Source of the DNA: Acrasis kona
Lineage: Eukaryota; Heterolobosea; Eutetramitea; Acrasida; Acrasidae
Assembly (NCBI GenBank): GCA_026419775.2
Contig: JAOPGA020001574.1
Span: forward strand, 1-51,672
Direction: 5' to 3'
Length of the DNA stretch: 51,672 nucleotides
The number at the start of each line of letters is the position of its first letter. Within the stretch, counting starts at the first letter, position 1. Both the position numbers and the translations under genes were made by a program. Below the pieces are notes generated by a model. That model was not told where the DNA came from. It saw only the letters and a list, made by a program, of their open reading frames with translations, and did not search any database. Shown one piece after another: positions 1 to 8,796 of the stretch.

Positions 1-652
1 TTTACCAGCTTTTCATATGACTGTACAGCTTGAATGCCAGATAAGCAGTCTGTTAGTATAGTCACATGTTGGTCATCACGAGAGAGTTGCAAAGCACGGA
101 GAAAACCAAAGAGCTCAGCTCTATAGTTGTTGATCACACCAGGAATGCGGCCGAATTCATGCTTCTTAAAATCAGATGCATTAACAACCGCATAAGCCGC
201 AATACTTCTATCAGCGGTAGCAGAACCGTCAGTGTACCAGGTGACTCTATCATAGGTATCGGTAATGTCCACCTGGGATGGAGGGGAAAGGTTCTTTCTG
301 CTGACTTCCACATAGTTAGATGCTAGACCTTTGTTGAGATATTGTTTTGATCTAGTTGTGCATCTAGAGTAGAAATCGTGGAGGTTGGTGTCGAAGATGG
401 TGGATAGCTCTTCAATACGGGCAGGGTCAGACCACAGAGGATCGTTTAACAGTAGCACACCGACTGTGCATAGAAGTCTGGACGTGTGAATGTCAGTGGT
501 ATTTTTATTGAGAGCAAGGAGTATGTGAGTGGTAGGGTTGTTCACAAGAGTATTGTCGCGGAGGTGGATCCCTTCCATATAAAGCATGTTGCAAGCATTA
601 ACAAGATATGAGTTAATCATATTTGTTCTTGTAATGCGGCACAACATTTGAC
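1..652 (-). mobile_element. Retroelement RNase H region, left copy, cut by window edge
   Basis: Reading the minus strand from about 652 to the left edge gives one open frame of about 215 codons. It starts with a linker region (motif INSYLVNACNML) and runs into an RNase H domain with WYTDGSA (first catalytic Asp), NNYRAELFGF (Glu) and LTDCLSGI (Asp); the last part lies outside the window. The same linker and RNase H order is found on the plus strand at 1716-2894, so the two are diverged copies of one family. The arrangement (linker, RNase H, then a cysteine finger seen in the other copy) matches the C-terminal part of non-LTR retrotransposon polyproteins. No reverse transcriptase is visible upstream: an in-frame TGA lies just before the homologous region. 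It is a 5'-truncated copy or a domesticated RNase H gene. Confidence 0.75.
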
Positions 653-783
653 AATCTCACCTCCGTTGACTAGTGGTACTTTGTAATGTGTTGGTGTGGT
701 TTTGATTTGCTAATTCATCATTCAAGAATGTGTTGAGATTGGAAAACCGGAACATCCAATTGTGTCAACTATTATATAACAAA

Positions 784-1243
784 ATGAAAATGCTTGATGA
801 CAGCGAGGTGGCTAACCTTAGGAAAAGGTTGAAAGAATACAAACAAGACCCTATTTTACTCAGGTACATAATTGTTTTAAAAGGTTTTTAAATGGATAAG
901 ACCCGATGAACGGACCGAAGCTGTCCAATTCTTTACGTTGTCTGAACAAATCGATGTCATTGATGAAACGGTAACCTCTCCAAACTCACCATCTCAAAAG
1001 GCGGTAAATAACATAGAGCATTCAAAAAATAGAATATCAACAACTACATTGAATACAGGCCATACTAGACCAAATGGATGGAAATTGAAAAAAAAGAACA
1101 AATTGATTAATCACCTTTTATCTGCAAGTGATGCAGTAATTGTGGAGATCAAGGAATTATTATCCGAAAATGAAAAACTTGAAGCATATAATACTGAGTT
1201 GGAGGATCTTTTGGATAATCCGATCAGCGCAGCAAAACATTAA
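784..1243 (+). CDS. Hypothetical 140-aa protein with C-terminal coiled coil
   Basis: The gene has two exons, 784-863 and 901-1243, joined across a 37-nt intron (GTACAT...ATAAG) in phase 2. The ATG at 784 lies in an AAA-rich context. The product is charged and ends with a leucine/glutamate-rich helix of about 35 residues (motif IKELLSENEKLEAYNTELED) that should form a coiled coil. The N-terminal part is rich in Lys and Arg, and the middle is polar and probably disordered. I recognise no family. It sits between two oppositely oriented copies of a retroelement RNase H region, so it may be a resident gene caught between insertions or part of the element. The consistent splice phase and coiled-coil composition argue for a real gene. 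Confidence 0.6.
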
Positions 1244-1507
1244 CAAAATGATATACTTTAACTTCGCAACAAGGTAGAGTGAACTGATTAAGAATAAAAA
1301 CCTTTCTGTCAAAATTTGAAACTTTTTATGTAGGAAATTGAAAGTTATGGTGTTCCTCAGTTTTAATGTAAGATAAGTTTAAAACATGGTTCACTCCAAT
1401 ATACTTGTGGAGCGTAAACATTAAGTTGCAAAATCACAATGTTTACAATTGCTATTATTATATTGATTTATATGCTTCTATCTACCACATCTCCATGATC
1501 TCGTAGA

Positions 1508-1744
1508 TTACAAGAAAAAAGTGGAAGTGTTTGTAGTAGTATAATAAAAGTATGAAATGGTGACTCCATTTTGCGAGAATGTAACAGTATACTGTACAGA
1601 TGTAGTAGTTGGAGTAGGAGTAGGAATGGGCGTTGATGTTGGCGTAGGGTTAATTACAACAACTACTACTGATAGTGTTGCATTGGCTGTATTCACTACG
1701 CATGTACATCCAGCAATGTCCAAAACTCGAATCTTCCACACCAA
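1508..1744 (-). pseudogene. Thr/Pro-rich C-terminal fragment of a secreted-type protein
   Basis: A minus-strand frame here encodes a stalk of alternating Thr and Pro (motif NPTPTSTPIPTPTPTTT) followed by a Tyr/Thr-rich tail and a stop. Such stalks are typical of secreted or GPI-anchored mucin-like proteins, and similar ones occur in this window in the genes at 3746-4843 and 29514-30164. The fragment has no usable start of its own: at its upstream end it runs directly into the retroelement RNase H copy, which lies on the other strand. It may be the 3' part of a gene split by that element, the other Thr/Pro-rich part being at 2909-3095. On the plus strand the same bases read as a Val/Gly repeat, probably meaningless. 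Confidence 0.35.
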
Positions 1745-2894
1745 TCGGGTAAACTCTTATCTTGTGAACTCGTGCAATCTGCTATATCTGCACATGGTTG
1801 ACAACTCGCTGCTAATGAATGCATCTTCGTATATACTCACAGCCTGTAACAAGCACACAACAGATTCCGAGACACCGCGTTTTCTTTCTGCAAAGAGTAT
1901 ACACCTTTTAGATGACGAATTCTGGTCAAATGTTGACAATATCCAACAACTATCAGATATCTTAGATGTCAATTTGAAGGACTTCCACACCAGGACAGTG
2001 TCACGCACTATGGCCTCGCCAGACAAAGGAAAGGTTGCACTATTCCTTGAAGAAGCTCGCTCAAACCTCGTTGGACCCACCTCTAACGACATCAATAACG
2101 ATGGAAATGCTGTCACTTGGTACACAGATGGCTCCGCAAACAAAGACAAAACTATTGCTGCGTACGCGGTAGTAAATAGTGAGGACTTTGATAAGGTGGA
2201 GCACGGAAGAATACCTGACATAGCCAACAACTATAGAGCAGAACTCTATGGGTTCCTCCAAGCCTTAAGGCGCTCTAGAGACGGTCAAAATGTCACTGTT
2301 ATGACTGACTGCCTCTCTGGTATTGAAGCAGTTCATAGCTTCTCAAAGCTGACTTCTATAGAAGAAAAGCTTCGAGTATGTGACAATCAACTTCTCTCTG
2401 CCATTATTACAGAGAAGCGTCGTTTTGCTAGCTGCGAGTTCATTTATGTCCAGGCCCATGCCAATATTCCTGGAAATGAAGCAGCGGATAAATTTGCGAA
2501 ACTGGGACTAAATAACTTCTACATCAATGACATTAGTCCTCCATCGTCACTTCTCTTTGACATTGTTTGTAGAGGTGAAGTTCCACACACCTCTGTCCGT
2601 AATGCAGTATCCGACTATCTTCTGTCCACCACCTCCAACTCCTCTGACTACAAATATAATATTCTCCATGACAAATATAATATTAAAGCCAGCGTCAACA
2701 CCAACCTTATGTCACGACCTAAATAGATCTTCCTCCTCCGTCTCCGTTCCAATCAACTCTACACACTCTCTAAAATGCAGTATTGGGACAACAACAACCA
2801 AATTAGCAACACCAAATGCCCGAGGTGTTGTATGCAACATGAGGACCAATCCCATGCTTCTAAATTGTCGCAAAAATTTGCCATACACTTATGA
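1716..2894 (+). mobile_element. Retroelement RNase H plus C-terminal finger, right copy
   Basis: The homologous frame starts at ATG 1716 and is open to a TAG at 2724-2726; the same frame then continues to 2894. All four RNase H catalytic acids are visible: Asp in WYTDGSA, Glu in NNYRAELYGF, Asp in MTDCLSGI, and Asp in PGNEAADKFAK. After the TAG the frame encodes a Leu/Arg-rich segment (motif LLRLRSNQLYTL) and a Cys/His finger starting CPRCC, the usual tail of non-LTR retrotransposon ORFs after RNase H. The TAG therefore looks like a nonsense mutation, or it ends a shortened protein of 336 residues that keeps the whole RNase H. No reverse transcriptase precedes it. Upstream and downstream are Thr/Pro-rich sequences of the opposite strand, suggesting insertion into a mucin-like gene. 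Confidence 0.75.
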
Positions 2895-2908
2895 TGCAAT
2901 GCGATCAA

Positions 2909-3300
2909 TTAATGACCTGTAGGTGTTGGCATAGATGTCGAAGAGGTTAGAGTAGGTGTGGGTGTTGACGTTGGAGTCGCTGTTGGAGTAATCGTAACTG
3001 TTTGAGTTGTTCTTACTGTGGGTGTTGAGGTAGAAGTGTTTGTTAAAGTAGGTGTTGGAGTTGGAGTTGGTGTCGGTGTAAGCGTGATACTGCATTAGCA
3101 TCAGAGGATTGATATACAAGATTATTGATCGTATCGGCTGCTATACCAGAAACACTAGATACTCAGTTGGTCTCCCATATTGGCAATAATAATGCATTTT
3201 TAAAACCGACAACACATTCATTCACCTTAAAGGTACATGCTCTTGACATTATCACAGGTGCCACATTCGTTTATTTTAAAGGGATACATACTCTCGGCAT
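2909..3300 (-). pseudogene. Decayed minus-strand gene with Thr/Pro-rich stalk
   Basis: The minus strand encodes a stalk of alternating Thr and Pro (about 3085 to 2912, motif TPTPTPTPTLTNTSTSTPT) ending in TAA at 2911-2909. Upstream, in another frame, a protein-like stretch (motif SSVSGIAADTINNLVYQS) is interrupted by a TGA, and no start or clean splice pair links the two. A 65-codon plus-strand frame overlaps it at 3125-3322, but I do not favour it. I read the region as the 5' remnant of a secreted mucin-like gene, possibly the other half of the fragment at 1508-1744. Confidence 0.3.
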
Positions 3301-3397
3301 ACGATTGCAAACAAATCACTGACAAAGCACTTGTTCACATCGAAGGAGTACACTACAAATCATCATATTAATAAGGATAATAAATTTTCCTGTGATT

Positions 3398-3694
3398 ATG
3401 AAGGTGCTCTTACTACTATTTGTTTCTCATCTCCGTATGTTCAGCTATTAAACTAGAACAAACATTGGTAGTATTAGCGATGATGATGGACAATGATATG
3501 ATTGTATTGTGTCCTCGTACAATGTCAACGCAAGTCCTCCATTCATACGGTCACAAATTATTCGTAAGTTTGTGCTGTCGTGGACGTCTTTTACAACAAC
3601 ATCCACCATCGGAAATTGAAGTCTTTCTTTGTCTAAATGGGTAAACTCAATCTTTGCGGCGATATTTATTCTAATCATTTTTGGCCTTATGTAG
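3398..3694 (+). pseudogene. Broken gene for a small secreted, GPI-type protein
   Basis: An ATG at 3398 starts a good signal-peptide-like segment (MKVLLLLFVSHL), but the frame stops after 17 codons. The other frames carry convincing protein pieces: YDCIVSSYNVNASPP, with a Cys and an N-glycosylation site, and at the end LSKWVNSIFAAIFILIIFGL followed by a stop at 3694, which resembles the hydrophobic tail of a GPI-anchored protein. At least one frameshift and two stops separate the pieces, and I found no intron set that repairs all of them. The neighbouring gene at 3746 also begins with a signal peptide and contains a similar YDC motif, so this may be a decayed relative. Confidence 0.35.
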
Positions 3695-3745
3695 TTTATC
3701 CCGAATGGTATTGACTATAAGTGTAACATTATTCAACTTTAAAAA

Positions 3746-4843
3746 ATGCTCGTAGTCAAAGCTGTTATCTCCATAGTTTTGGCTGTCGTACTTGTTAATG
3801 CTGCACAAAAATGTAGTAGCACAAGCATCAATGTTTTTGATGGCAGTAAGATCACTTCAACCAGCTACGATTGTGTAATCAATTCTGCTACCCAGTGTTC
3901 CAAAGACGATGATGCTAAGCTAAATGTCAGAGGAGTAGACTATGACATCAATTCTAAATGCTTCTACAATGAACTTGGTAGATGTAAGAGCGCCGCTACC
4001 CAGCCTCCAAGCGTCAAGCCTACTCCAGCTGGAACTGAGCATGTAAAAATAACAAATAGTCCTACTACATCACAATTAACCACGTCCAAATCAACTGTAA
4101 CACAATCACCTACTACCAAACCCACCACATCTGCACCTACCACAAAATCAACTACATCTGATCCATCTACACAACCTCCCACTACCAAACCAACTGTAGC
4201 TCAAACAACCACCTCTGTTCCAACCATTCGTATTGAATTCCTCAACTGCTACTCAGACGAACCAAAATTTTTGGCTAAAACAGCAACCAATAAGGCTGTC
4301 GCAATTGAAGATTGCGCAACATTTGCTGCAAATAAGGGTGGTATCCCATACTACGGTATCAAATGGCCCGAAGGCGACAATGACCCTAACAATGCTGAAT
4401 GCTCATTTGGTAACAGGGATCTCAGCTTAGCCAAACCAGTGGCATGTCCTAACAACTTTGACAAAGATGGAAGAAAAATGGGATCCAATAGCATCGTTGC
4501 AGTCTACAGAAATATACAATTCGTACAAGCCAAAGCGCCTCCAACTTCTCAAGAATTCGTTGGATGCTACGAGGATAATCATATTCATAGAATCTTCCCA
4601 GATTTTACCTATCCCAGAACCATCGAAAACTGCGCCGCTGGTGTTGCAAATACTACACACCAATACTTTGGTCTACAATTTCCTCAGATTAACAATCTTG
4701 TCGACGTTGGACAGTGCTCCTATGGTAGTATTGATTTGAGTACCCGCAGAAAATTGGCATGTCCAGGTCATCTTGATCAATATGGAAGAGAACTAGGGTC
4801 AGCATATCGTTTAGCGGTATACAAGAACAAGGAACAAATTTAA
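3746..4843 (+). CDS. Secreted protein with Thr-rich stalk and two WSC-like domains
   Basis: This single-exon gene encodes 365 residues. The N-terminus is a signal peptide (MLVVKAVISIVLAVVLVNA, cleavage likely near residue 20), followed by a small Cys-containing region, a Thr/Pro/Ser stalk at about residues 88-165 that is probably O-glycosylated, and two repeats of about 90 residues (about 165-260 and 268-362). Each repeat has the same plan: a Cys-Tyr start (LNCYSDE, VGCYEDN), a central Cys with Ala-rich helix, YFGLQFP/YYGIKWP, ECSFGN/QCSYGS, then a Cys-Pro and a conserved end (RLAVYKN/IVAVYRN). This fits WSC-type carbohydrate-binding modules, known from glucan-binding and cell-surface proteins. 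No C-terminal anchor is seen, so it is likely secreted. AATAAA follows closely after the stop. Confidence 0.8.
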   Translation: MLVVKAVISIVLAVVLVNAAQKCSSTSINVFDGSKITSTSYDCVINSATQCSKDDDAKLNVRGVDYDINSKCFYNELGRCKSAATQPPSVKPTPAGTEHVKITNSPTTSQLTTSKSTVTQSPTTKPTTSAPTTKSTTSDPSTQPPTTKPTVAQTTTSVPTIRIEFLNCYSDEPKFLAKTATNKAVAIEDCATFAANKGGIPYYGIKWPEGDNDPNNAECSFGNRDLSLAKPVACPNNFDKDGRKMGSNSIVAVYRNIQFVQAKAPPTSQEFVGCYEDNHIHRIFPDFTYPRTIENCAAGVANTTHQYFGLQFPQINNLVDVGQCSYGSIDLSTRRKLACPGHLDQYGRELGSAYRLAVYKNKEQI

Positions 4844-4891
4844 TCCCAAGGGAAATAAATTTTATCTTGAAGTGTATTGCATTTTCTTTGT

Positions 4892-5185
4892 ATGGAATTC
4901 AAGAAAAAATTCTTTGATAATTTACTAGCCAACAGTTTGGTGAGGCAGAATCCTCTTTGCGATAAAGCCACAGTAATGGTGGAAAATCATTGTTTTTTTT
5001 GTAGGGCAATGGAGTAAGTTGTCCATCCACGACGTACGATGAACACTACCAACGGTACACTATCATGTGACCACAAGTAAGTCTACTTTTACAGCTACTG
5101 GGAGCCGAACTTATATGAAGCTAGCGGGAGCCGTATACCAACCGTTACAATTAATGTAACACCATCTACATTCCATCTACCATAA
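4892..5185 (+). CDS. Possible small two-exon gene, 70 aa
   Basis: A frame from ATG 4892 to 5013 can be joined to 5095-5185 by an 81-nt intron with good borders (GTAAGT...TTTTACAG) in phase 2. The joined product has 70 residues with three Cys, two of them close together (HCFFC), and an end rich in Thr and Pro. It matches no family I know. The intron is longer than nearly all others in this window, and a short 41-codon version without splicing is also possible. It lies just 3' of the WSC-protein gene, so part of it could be UTR. Treat as a weak candidate. Confidence 0.25.
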
Positions 5186-5436
5186 AAAGATCTATCTACC
5201 AAGTGGGCTCGTCACACGGCTAAGCCGTCTCTCACTCTGATGTGGAAATATACAATAAAATGCTGCTTGCTTTACTTCACAATAATGAAGTTGAAAGCGG
5301 CCATCTGGTCAATAATGCGTTCATACTCTTGTTTACAATAATAATATATTTAGTATAAAAAATAACGTTATGAACTGATGAAAGAAATAAAATTAACATG
5401 TCATACAAAAGAAAACAAGACATATACTCAAAACGT

Positions 5437-5539
5437 CTTCGATACCGGGATTTTCTAATGCTTATTTATCGAACCCGGGTCTAGAGAGTGAGAGTCTCTC
5501 ATCCTACATGGCAGATGAAAACCACTGGACTATATCGAA
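5437..5539 (-). tRNA. tRNA-Glu(CUC) with inserts in both D-loop and T-loop
   Basis: On the minus strand the acceptor stem TTCGATA/TATCGAA with discriminator G encloses a full tRNA-Glu. The anticodon arm AGAGA-CTCTCAC-TCTCT gives anticodon CUC. After the D-loop motif AGTGGTT there are 14 extra nt (5506-5519) before AGGAT; after GGTTCGA in the T-loop there are 17 extra nt (about 5451-5467) before the closing CCCGG. Without them a 72-nt canonical tRNA remains with perfect acceptor, anticodon and T stems. A TTTT run lies just downstream (5430-5433 on the plus strand), a Pol III terminator. Compared with the tRNA-Glu at 24878, pairs 27:43 and 28:42 differ by compensatory changes, which supports function. 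The T-loop insert splits the B box of the internal promoter. Confidence 0.85.
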
Positions 5540-5756
5540 TATATAATATTATCAGCAATAATGAGCTATTTTATAAAATATATATACTTTAGTCATCATA
5601 TTTTCTGATCAGAGATATTTGGACGCTTGCAATGTCGCGTTGTTGTTTAAAAAATTTTGTATCCAACACTAATTTAATCATTAAAGTTCTGGTCTTGGTT
5701 GCACTTCTCTTGCTCTAAATGATTATTCATTGCAGCAATTCCCATCAGAAAGAACA

Positions 5757-6581
5757 ATGTTATTTTATGGTCGCATTAGTCTTGATGCTATATCAAAGAT
5801 AAGGTATAGTTACCCTGAATTATCTTGGTTGTAGGACTCCATTTCCCCTTTGTAAGCAAATCGAAAAAGAAAATGACAGACTCAACCGTCAAAAATATGA
5901 ACTGATAATAGATGGAGGCTATCAAAAATTGAAAGATTTAGACGCTGAGAAGACAGATAAATGGACTTTTGTTTGTGAGGAAGGTGGATGTACAGTACAT
6001 CAGAGAGTAATGTTGACCATGCTTCGACACATGTAACACTTTAGGCCGTTGAAGGTAGCCCCACATATATGTGGAGGGGTTCAGCAAAAGTTAAAGGAGC
6101 AACAGTGAAACAATGGAGGGAACTTTTGTCAGCCACATCCGTAGATGTAAAACTACGTAACATCTTTGACCCTGACAATAGAGGATTTAAACTTGTTCAC
6201 GAATTTGATGGGGATAACTTTGCAATTGCGCACACAAAGTACACAGCCAACAGTTACTTTGTTAGTGACCGTGACTTTTTATTCGTAAGAGCAGTACGTA
6301 CTCACTGGAGCGACCAAGAGGGAATTTGTTTTATTGGAACAAGTTTAAATGAAGCAGATTTTGCGGATGATCCTATTGTAAAGAACAACCAACCTAACGG
6401 GGTAGTAAGGGCTCACATTGATTTCTTTGGTTGGATTGTCAAACCAAGCGAAGAAGGAATCGAAATTGTCTATTACAATCATGCGCAACCCGGAGGATGG
6501 ATTCCCACTGCAGTCTACAACGCCCTTTCCAAGACACAAGCACTCAGCCCACTAAAATACAAGCAGTACTTGGAAAAATAG
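5757..6581 (+). CDS. START-domain lipid-binding protein
   Basis: Exons are 5757-5803, 5835-6006 and 6045-6581, with introns of 31 nt (phase 2) and 38 nt (phase 0). The joined 251-residue product is essentially one START domain. It opens with a short charged helix, then the typical start of the fold (KWTFVCEEGGCTVHQR), the strand VEGSPTYMWRGSAKV, a segment VKLRNIFDP, and ends with the C-terminal lid helix (GGWIPTAVYNALSKTQALSP). START domains bind a single lipid such as a sterol or phospholipid in a deep cavity. No membrane segment or extra domain is visible, so it is probably a soluble cytosolic carrier. A further 5' exon (ATG 5632 to 5691, intron 5692-5735 with a GTCTTG donor) would join in frame and add 27 residues; I consider it possible. 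Confidence 0.85.
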
Positions 6582-6844
6582 AATAAAAATGTAATTTTGA
6601 GAATTGAGATGAGATTCTGTCTCACCCAATGACCGAAGCAGACAGATATTATAAGTGCATATAGTTAAACCCGGGTTTAACTTAAACTTGCACACTTACT
6701 CTTGCTTTGATCTCACTATTAAATTTGATGTCAGTTTTTTTATTATCCAGATTTTGTAATCCGGAGCGATGTATGAAAGCCACTCCGCGTCAACTCCTGT
6801 AAGGGTATTCTTAAAAACTGTTCACATACCTGAAGGCCTACAAC

Positions 6845-8665
6845 ATGAGATCAATAAAGGTCTTATTCGGATTTTGTATAGTTGCTATGATGCTAGCAGG
6901 AATGTACATTGTTATCACAACAATGATGATTGATTCTAAAATCTATAAAACGACTGCACCAGAACACATCACAGAGACAGAATCGGAGCTACAGAAGAAA
7001 ATAGATTCGTTTGAAAAATGCCCAAAACCCTTTCAAGCAAGTTCAATCACCCTGCCTAGTGGTGTTAAAGTTAGATATTACGTAGATCATATGCCAGTCA
7101 CGCCTACTCTAAAACCAACAGCGTCGTTCAAGTCTCATGACCTATTTAACATTTCCATATCAGAGTTTCAACAAAAGATTCACTCTGACGTACCGCCTGT
7201 TACACTTAGAGGGTACAATGGAATGTCTCCTGGACCAACCATTTACGTCGTTCAGGGAAGAAGAACCATAATTCATTGGAAGAATGACATACCAGCAGAT
7301 TCACAAATGATGCCCAACATTGAAACAATACCTGCCAACCTATCGACGACAGGTATAGTCACCCATTTGCACGGAACGTACACGGATGACTATAGCGATG
7401 GACTTCCATTAAACACTGTCCAGAGCGGTGAGACATTTTCAGCAATCTACAACAATAAGGACAACCCAATGACATTATTCTACCACGATCATGCTTATGG
7501 AATCACCAGGGCCAATGTATACAAGGGCTTATCAGGACTTTACATAATCTCGTCACCATTCGAAGCTGAACTCAACTTGCCCACTGGAGTTCATGATGTG
7601 CCATTATTGATTCAAGATCGAATATTACAACCAGACAACCAAGGAAACGTTCAACTACACTATCCTGACTTGTGGACGGAAGAATGGTTTGGAGATACCA
7701 TGATGGTGAATGGAGTCATTTGGCCCTACAAGAACGTAACAGCTACAAAATACAGGTTTAGAATTGTAAACGGAGCGAATTCCAGATTCTTGAATTTATT
7801 CTTCTCCAACAAGGCCTCATTCACAGTCATCACCAATGACCAAGGATACTTACAAAGACCTGTAGTGACGACTAGCATTTTACTTGCACCCGCAGAACGT
7901 GCCGACATTATTATAGACTTGTGCAAGTATGCAGGAACATCATTCGAACTACTCAACGACGCAGCCGCTCCTTATCCAAATGGAAGCGATGAAAATTATC
8001 ATCCATGCTTATCGGGTCGCATTGCGCTCTTTACGGTATCTCCACTCAAGGACCAGTCATGCCGAACGAAATCATTCAAAGACACATTGAACCTGACCAA
8101 AGCTCAGAAAAGTAGCATCTTCGGGACGCATCTCTCGAGTGCTGTCCGCGTTAGAGACTTGGTGCTTGTCCAAGAGAAGAATGGAATGCCAATGATTGGA
8201 AACAGAAACACTCAAACGGGTCGCATCACCACACATGTATATGAAGAACCGGCAACCGAAATTGTGCAGAATGGAACCACGGAACTATGGAGGATCTTTA
8301 ATTTGACACCAGACACCCACCCAATGCACTTACATATGGGTTCCATGAAAATCGCTCAGAGGCAGTCATTCGACCATGATGCTTTCAAGTCAGGAAAAAT
8401 CATTTTCACACAGGAGCCGAAGAAACCATTGGGATATGAAAACGGAGCCAAGGATACCATAAGATGTGATGCTAACGTGATGACTTCTTTTCTGGTAAAG
8501 TTTGGCGCTCAGACTGGTACGTATATGTGGCACTGTCACATGTTGGAACATGAGGAGAATATGATGATGAGACCTCTTGTGATTGTACCTAGAAATGATA
8601 ATAAGGCCTCGTTGTTTGATATGGTTTATAATTACCTTTTGTCTATATTTAATACAATCAACTAG
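6845..8665 (+). CDS. Membrane-anchored multicopper oxidase (laccase/CotA type)
   Basis: This single-exon gene encodes 606 residues. Residues about 6-27 are one hydrophobic segment after a short basic start: a signal anchor or uncleaved signal peptide, putting the enzyme outside the cell or in the secretory lumen. Three cupredoxin domains follow. The four copper-binding motifs are present: HLHG near residue 174, YHDHAYG near 213, HPMHLHMG near 492, and MWHCHMLEHEENMMM near 563, giving the His-Cys-His bridge to the trinuclear centre and a Met as type-1 axial ligand. The family couples four one-electron oxidations of phenols or metal ions to reduction of oxygen to water. HPMHLH and HCHMLEHE resemble bacterial CotA/bilirubin-oxidase-like enzymes more than fungal laccases. 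Several N-glycosylation sites are present. The Met-rich stretch at 6-45 is unusual. Confidence 0.92.
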   Translation: MRSIKVLFGFCIVAMMLAGMYIVITTMMIDSKIYKTTAPEHITETESELQKKIDSFEKCPKPFQASSITLPSGVKVRYYVDHMPVTPTLKPTASFKSHDLFNISISEFQQKIHSDVPPVTLRGYNGMSPGPTIYVVQGRRTIIHWKNDIPADSQMMPNIETIPANLSTTGIVTHLHGTYTDDYSDGLPLNTVQSGETFSAIYNNKDNPMTLFYHDHAYGITRANVYKGLSGLYIISSPFEAELNLPTGVHDVPLLIQDRILQPDNQGNVQLHYPDLWTEEWFGDTMMVNGVIWPYKNVTATKYRFRIVNGANSRFLNLFFSNKASFTVITNDQGYLQRPVVTTSILLAPAERADIIIDLCKYAGTSFELLNDAAAPYPNGSDENYHPCLSGRIALFTVSPLKDQSCRTKSFKDTLNLTKAQKSSIFGTHLSSAVRVRDLVLVQEKNGMPMIGNRNTQTGRITTHVYEEPATEIVQNGTTELWRIFNLTPDTHPMHLHMGSMKIAQRQSFDHDAFKSGKIIFTQEPKKPLGYENGAKDTIRCDANVMTSFLVKFGAQTGTYMWHCHMLEHEENMMMRPLVIVPRNDNKASLFDMVYNYLLSIFNTIN

Positions 8666-8796
8666 AGTTCATGTTAATAAATTTTTGTTTGTCATGCGGT
8701 TGTTGTTTTCTTGTTTGTGTGGGTGTCGTCATTTTTTGAAATGCTTTGAATTGTTGTAAGCGAAATGACATTGTGCGAATAAAATTTGAAAGGCCC

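Noticed and set aside
1557-1715. N-terminal Val/Gly repeat as part of the retroelement protein
   Set aside because: The other copy has no such extension, and the minus strand of the same bases encodes a Thr/Pro stalk, a better explanation.
3155-3200. D-arm-like ACTCAGTTGGT resembling that of the tRNA-Ala gene
   Set aside because: No anticodon arm, T arm or acceptor stem follows at a suitable distance on the same strand.
5200-5250. Small hairpin ACGGC-TAA-GCCGT as a possible structured RNA
   Set aside because: The stem is only five base pairs, with no conserved boxes or further structure around it.
6668-6682. Palindrome around AAACCCGGGTTT as an operator or element end
   Set aside because: It is a single short palindrome without a partner copy or flanking duplication nearby.
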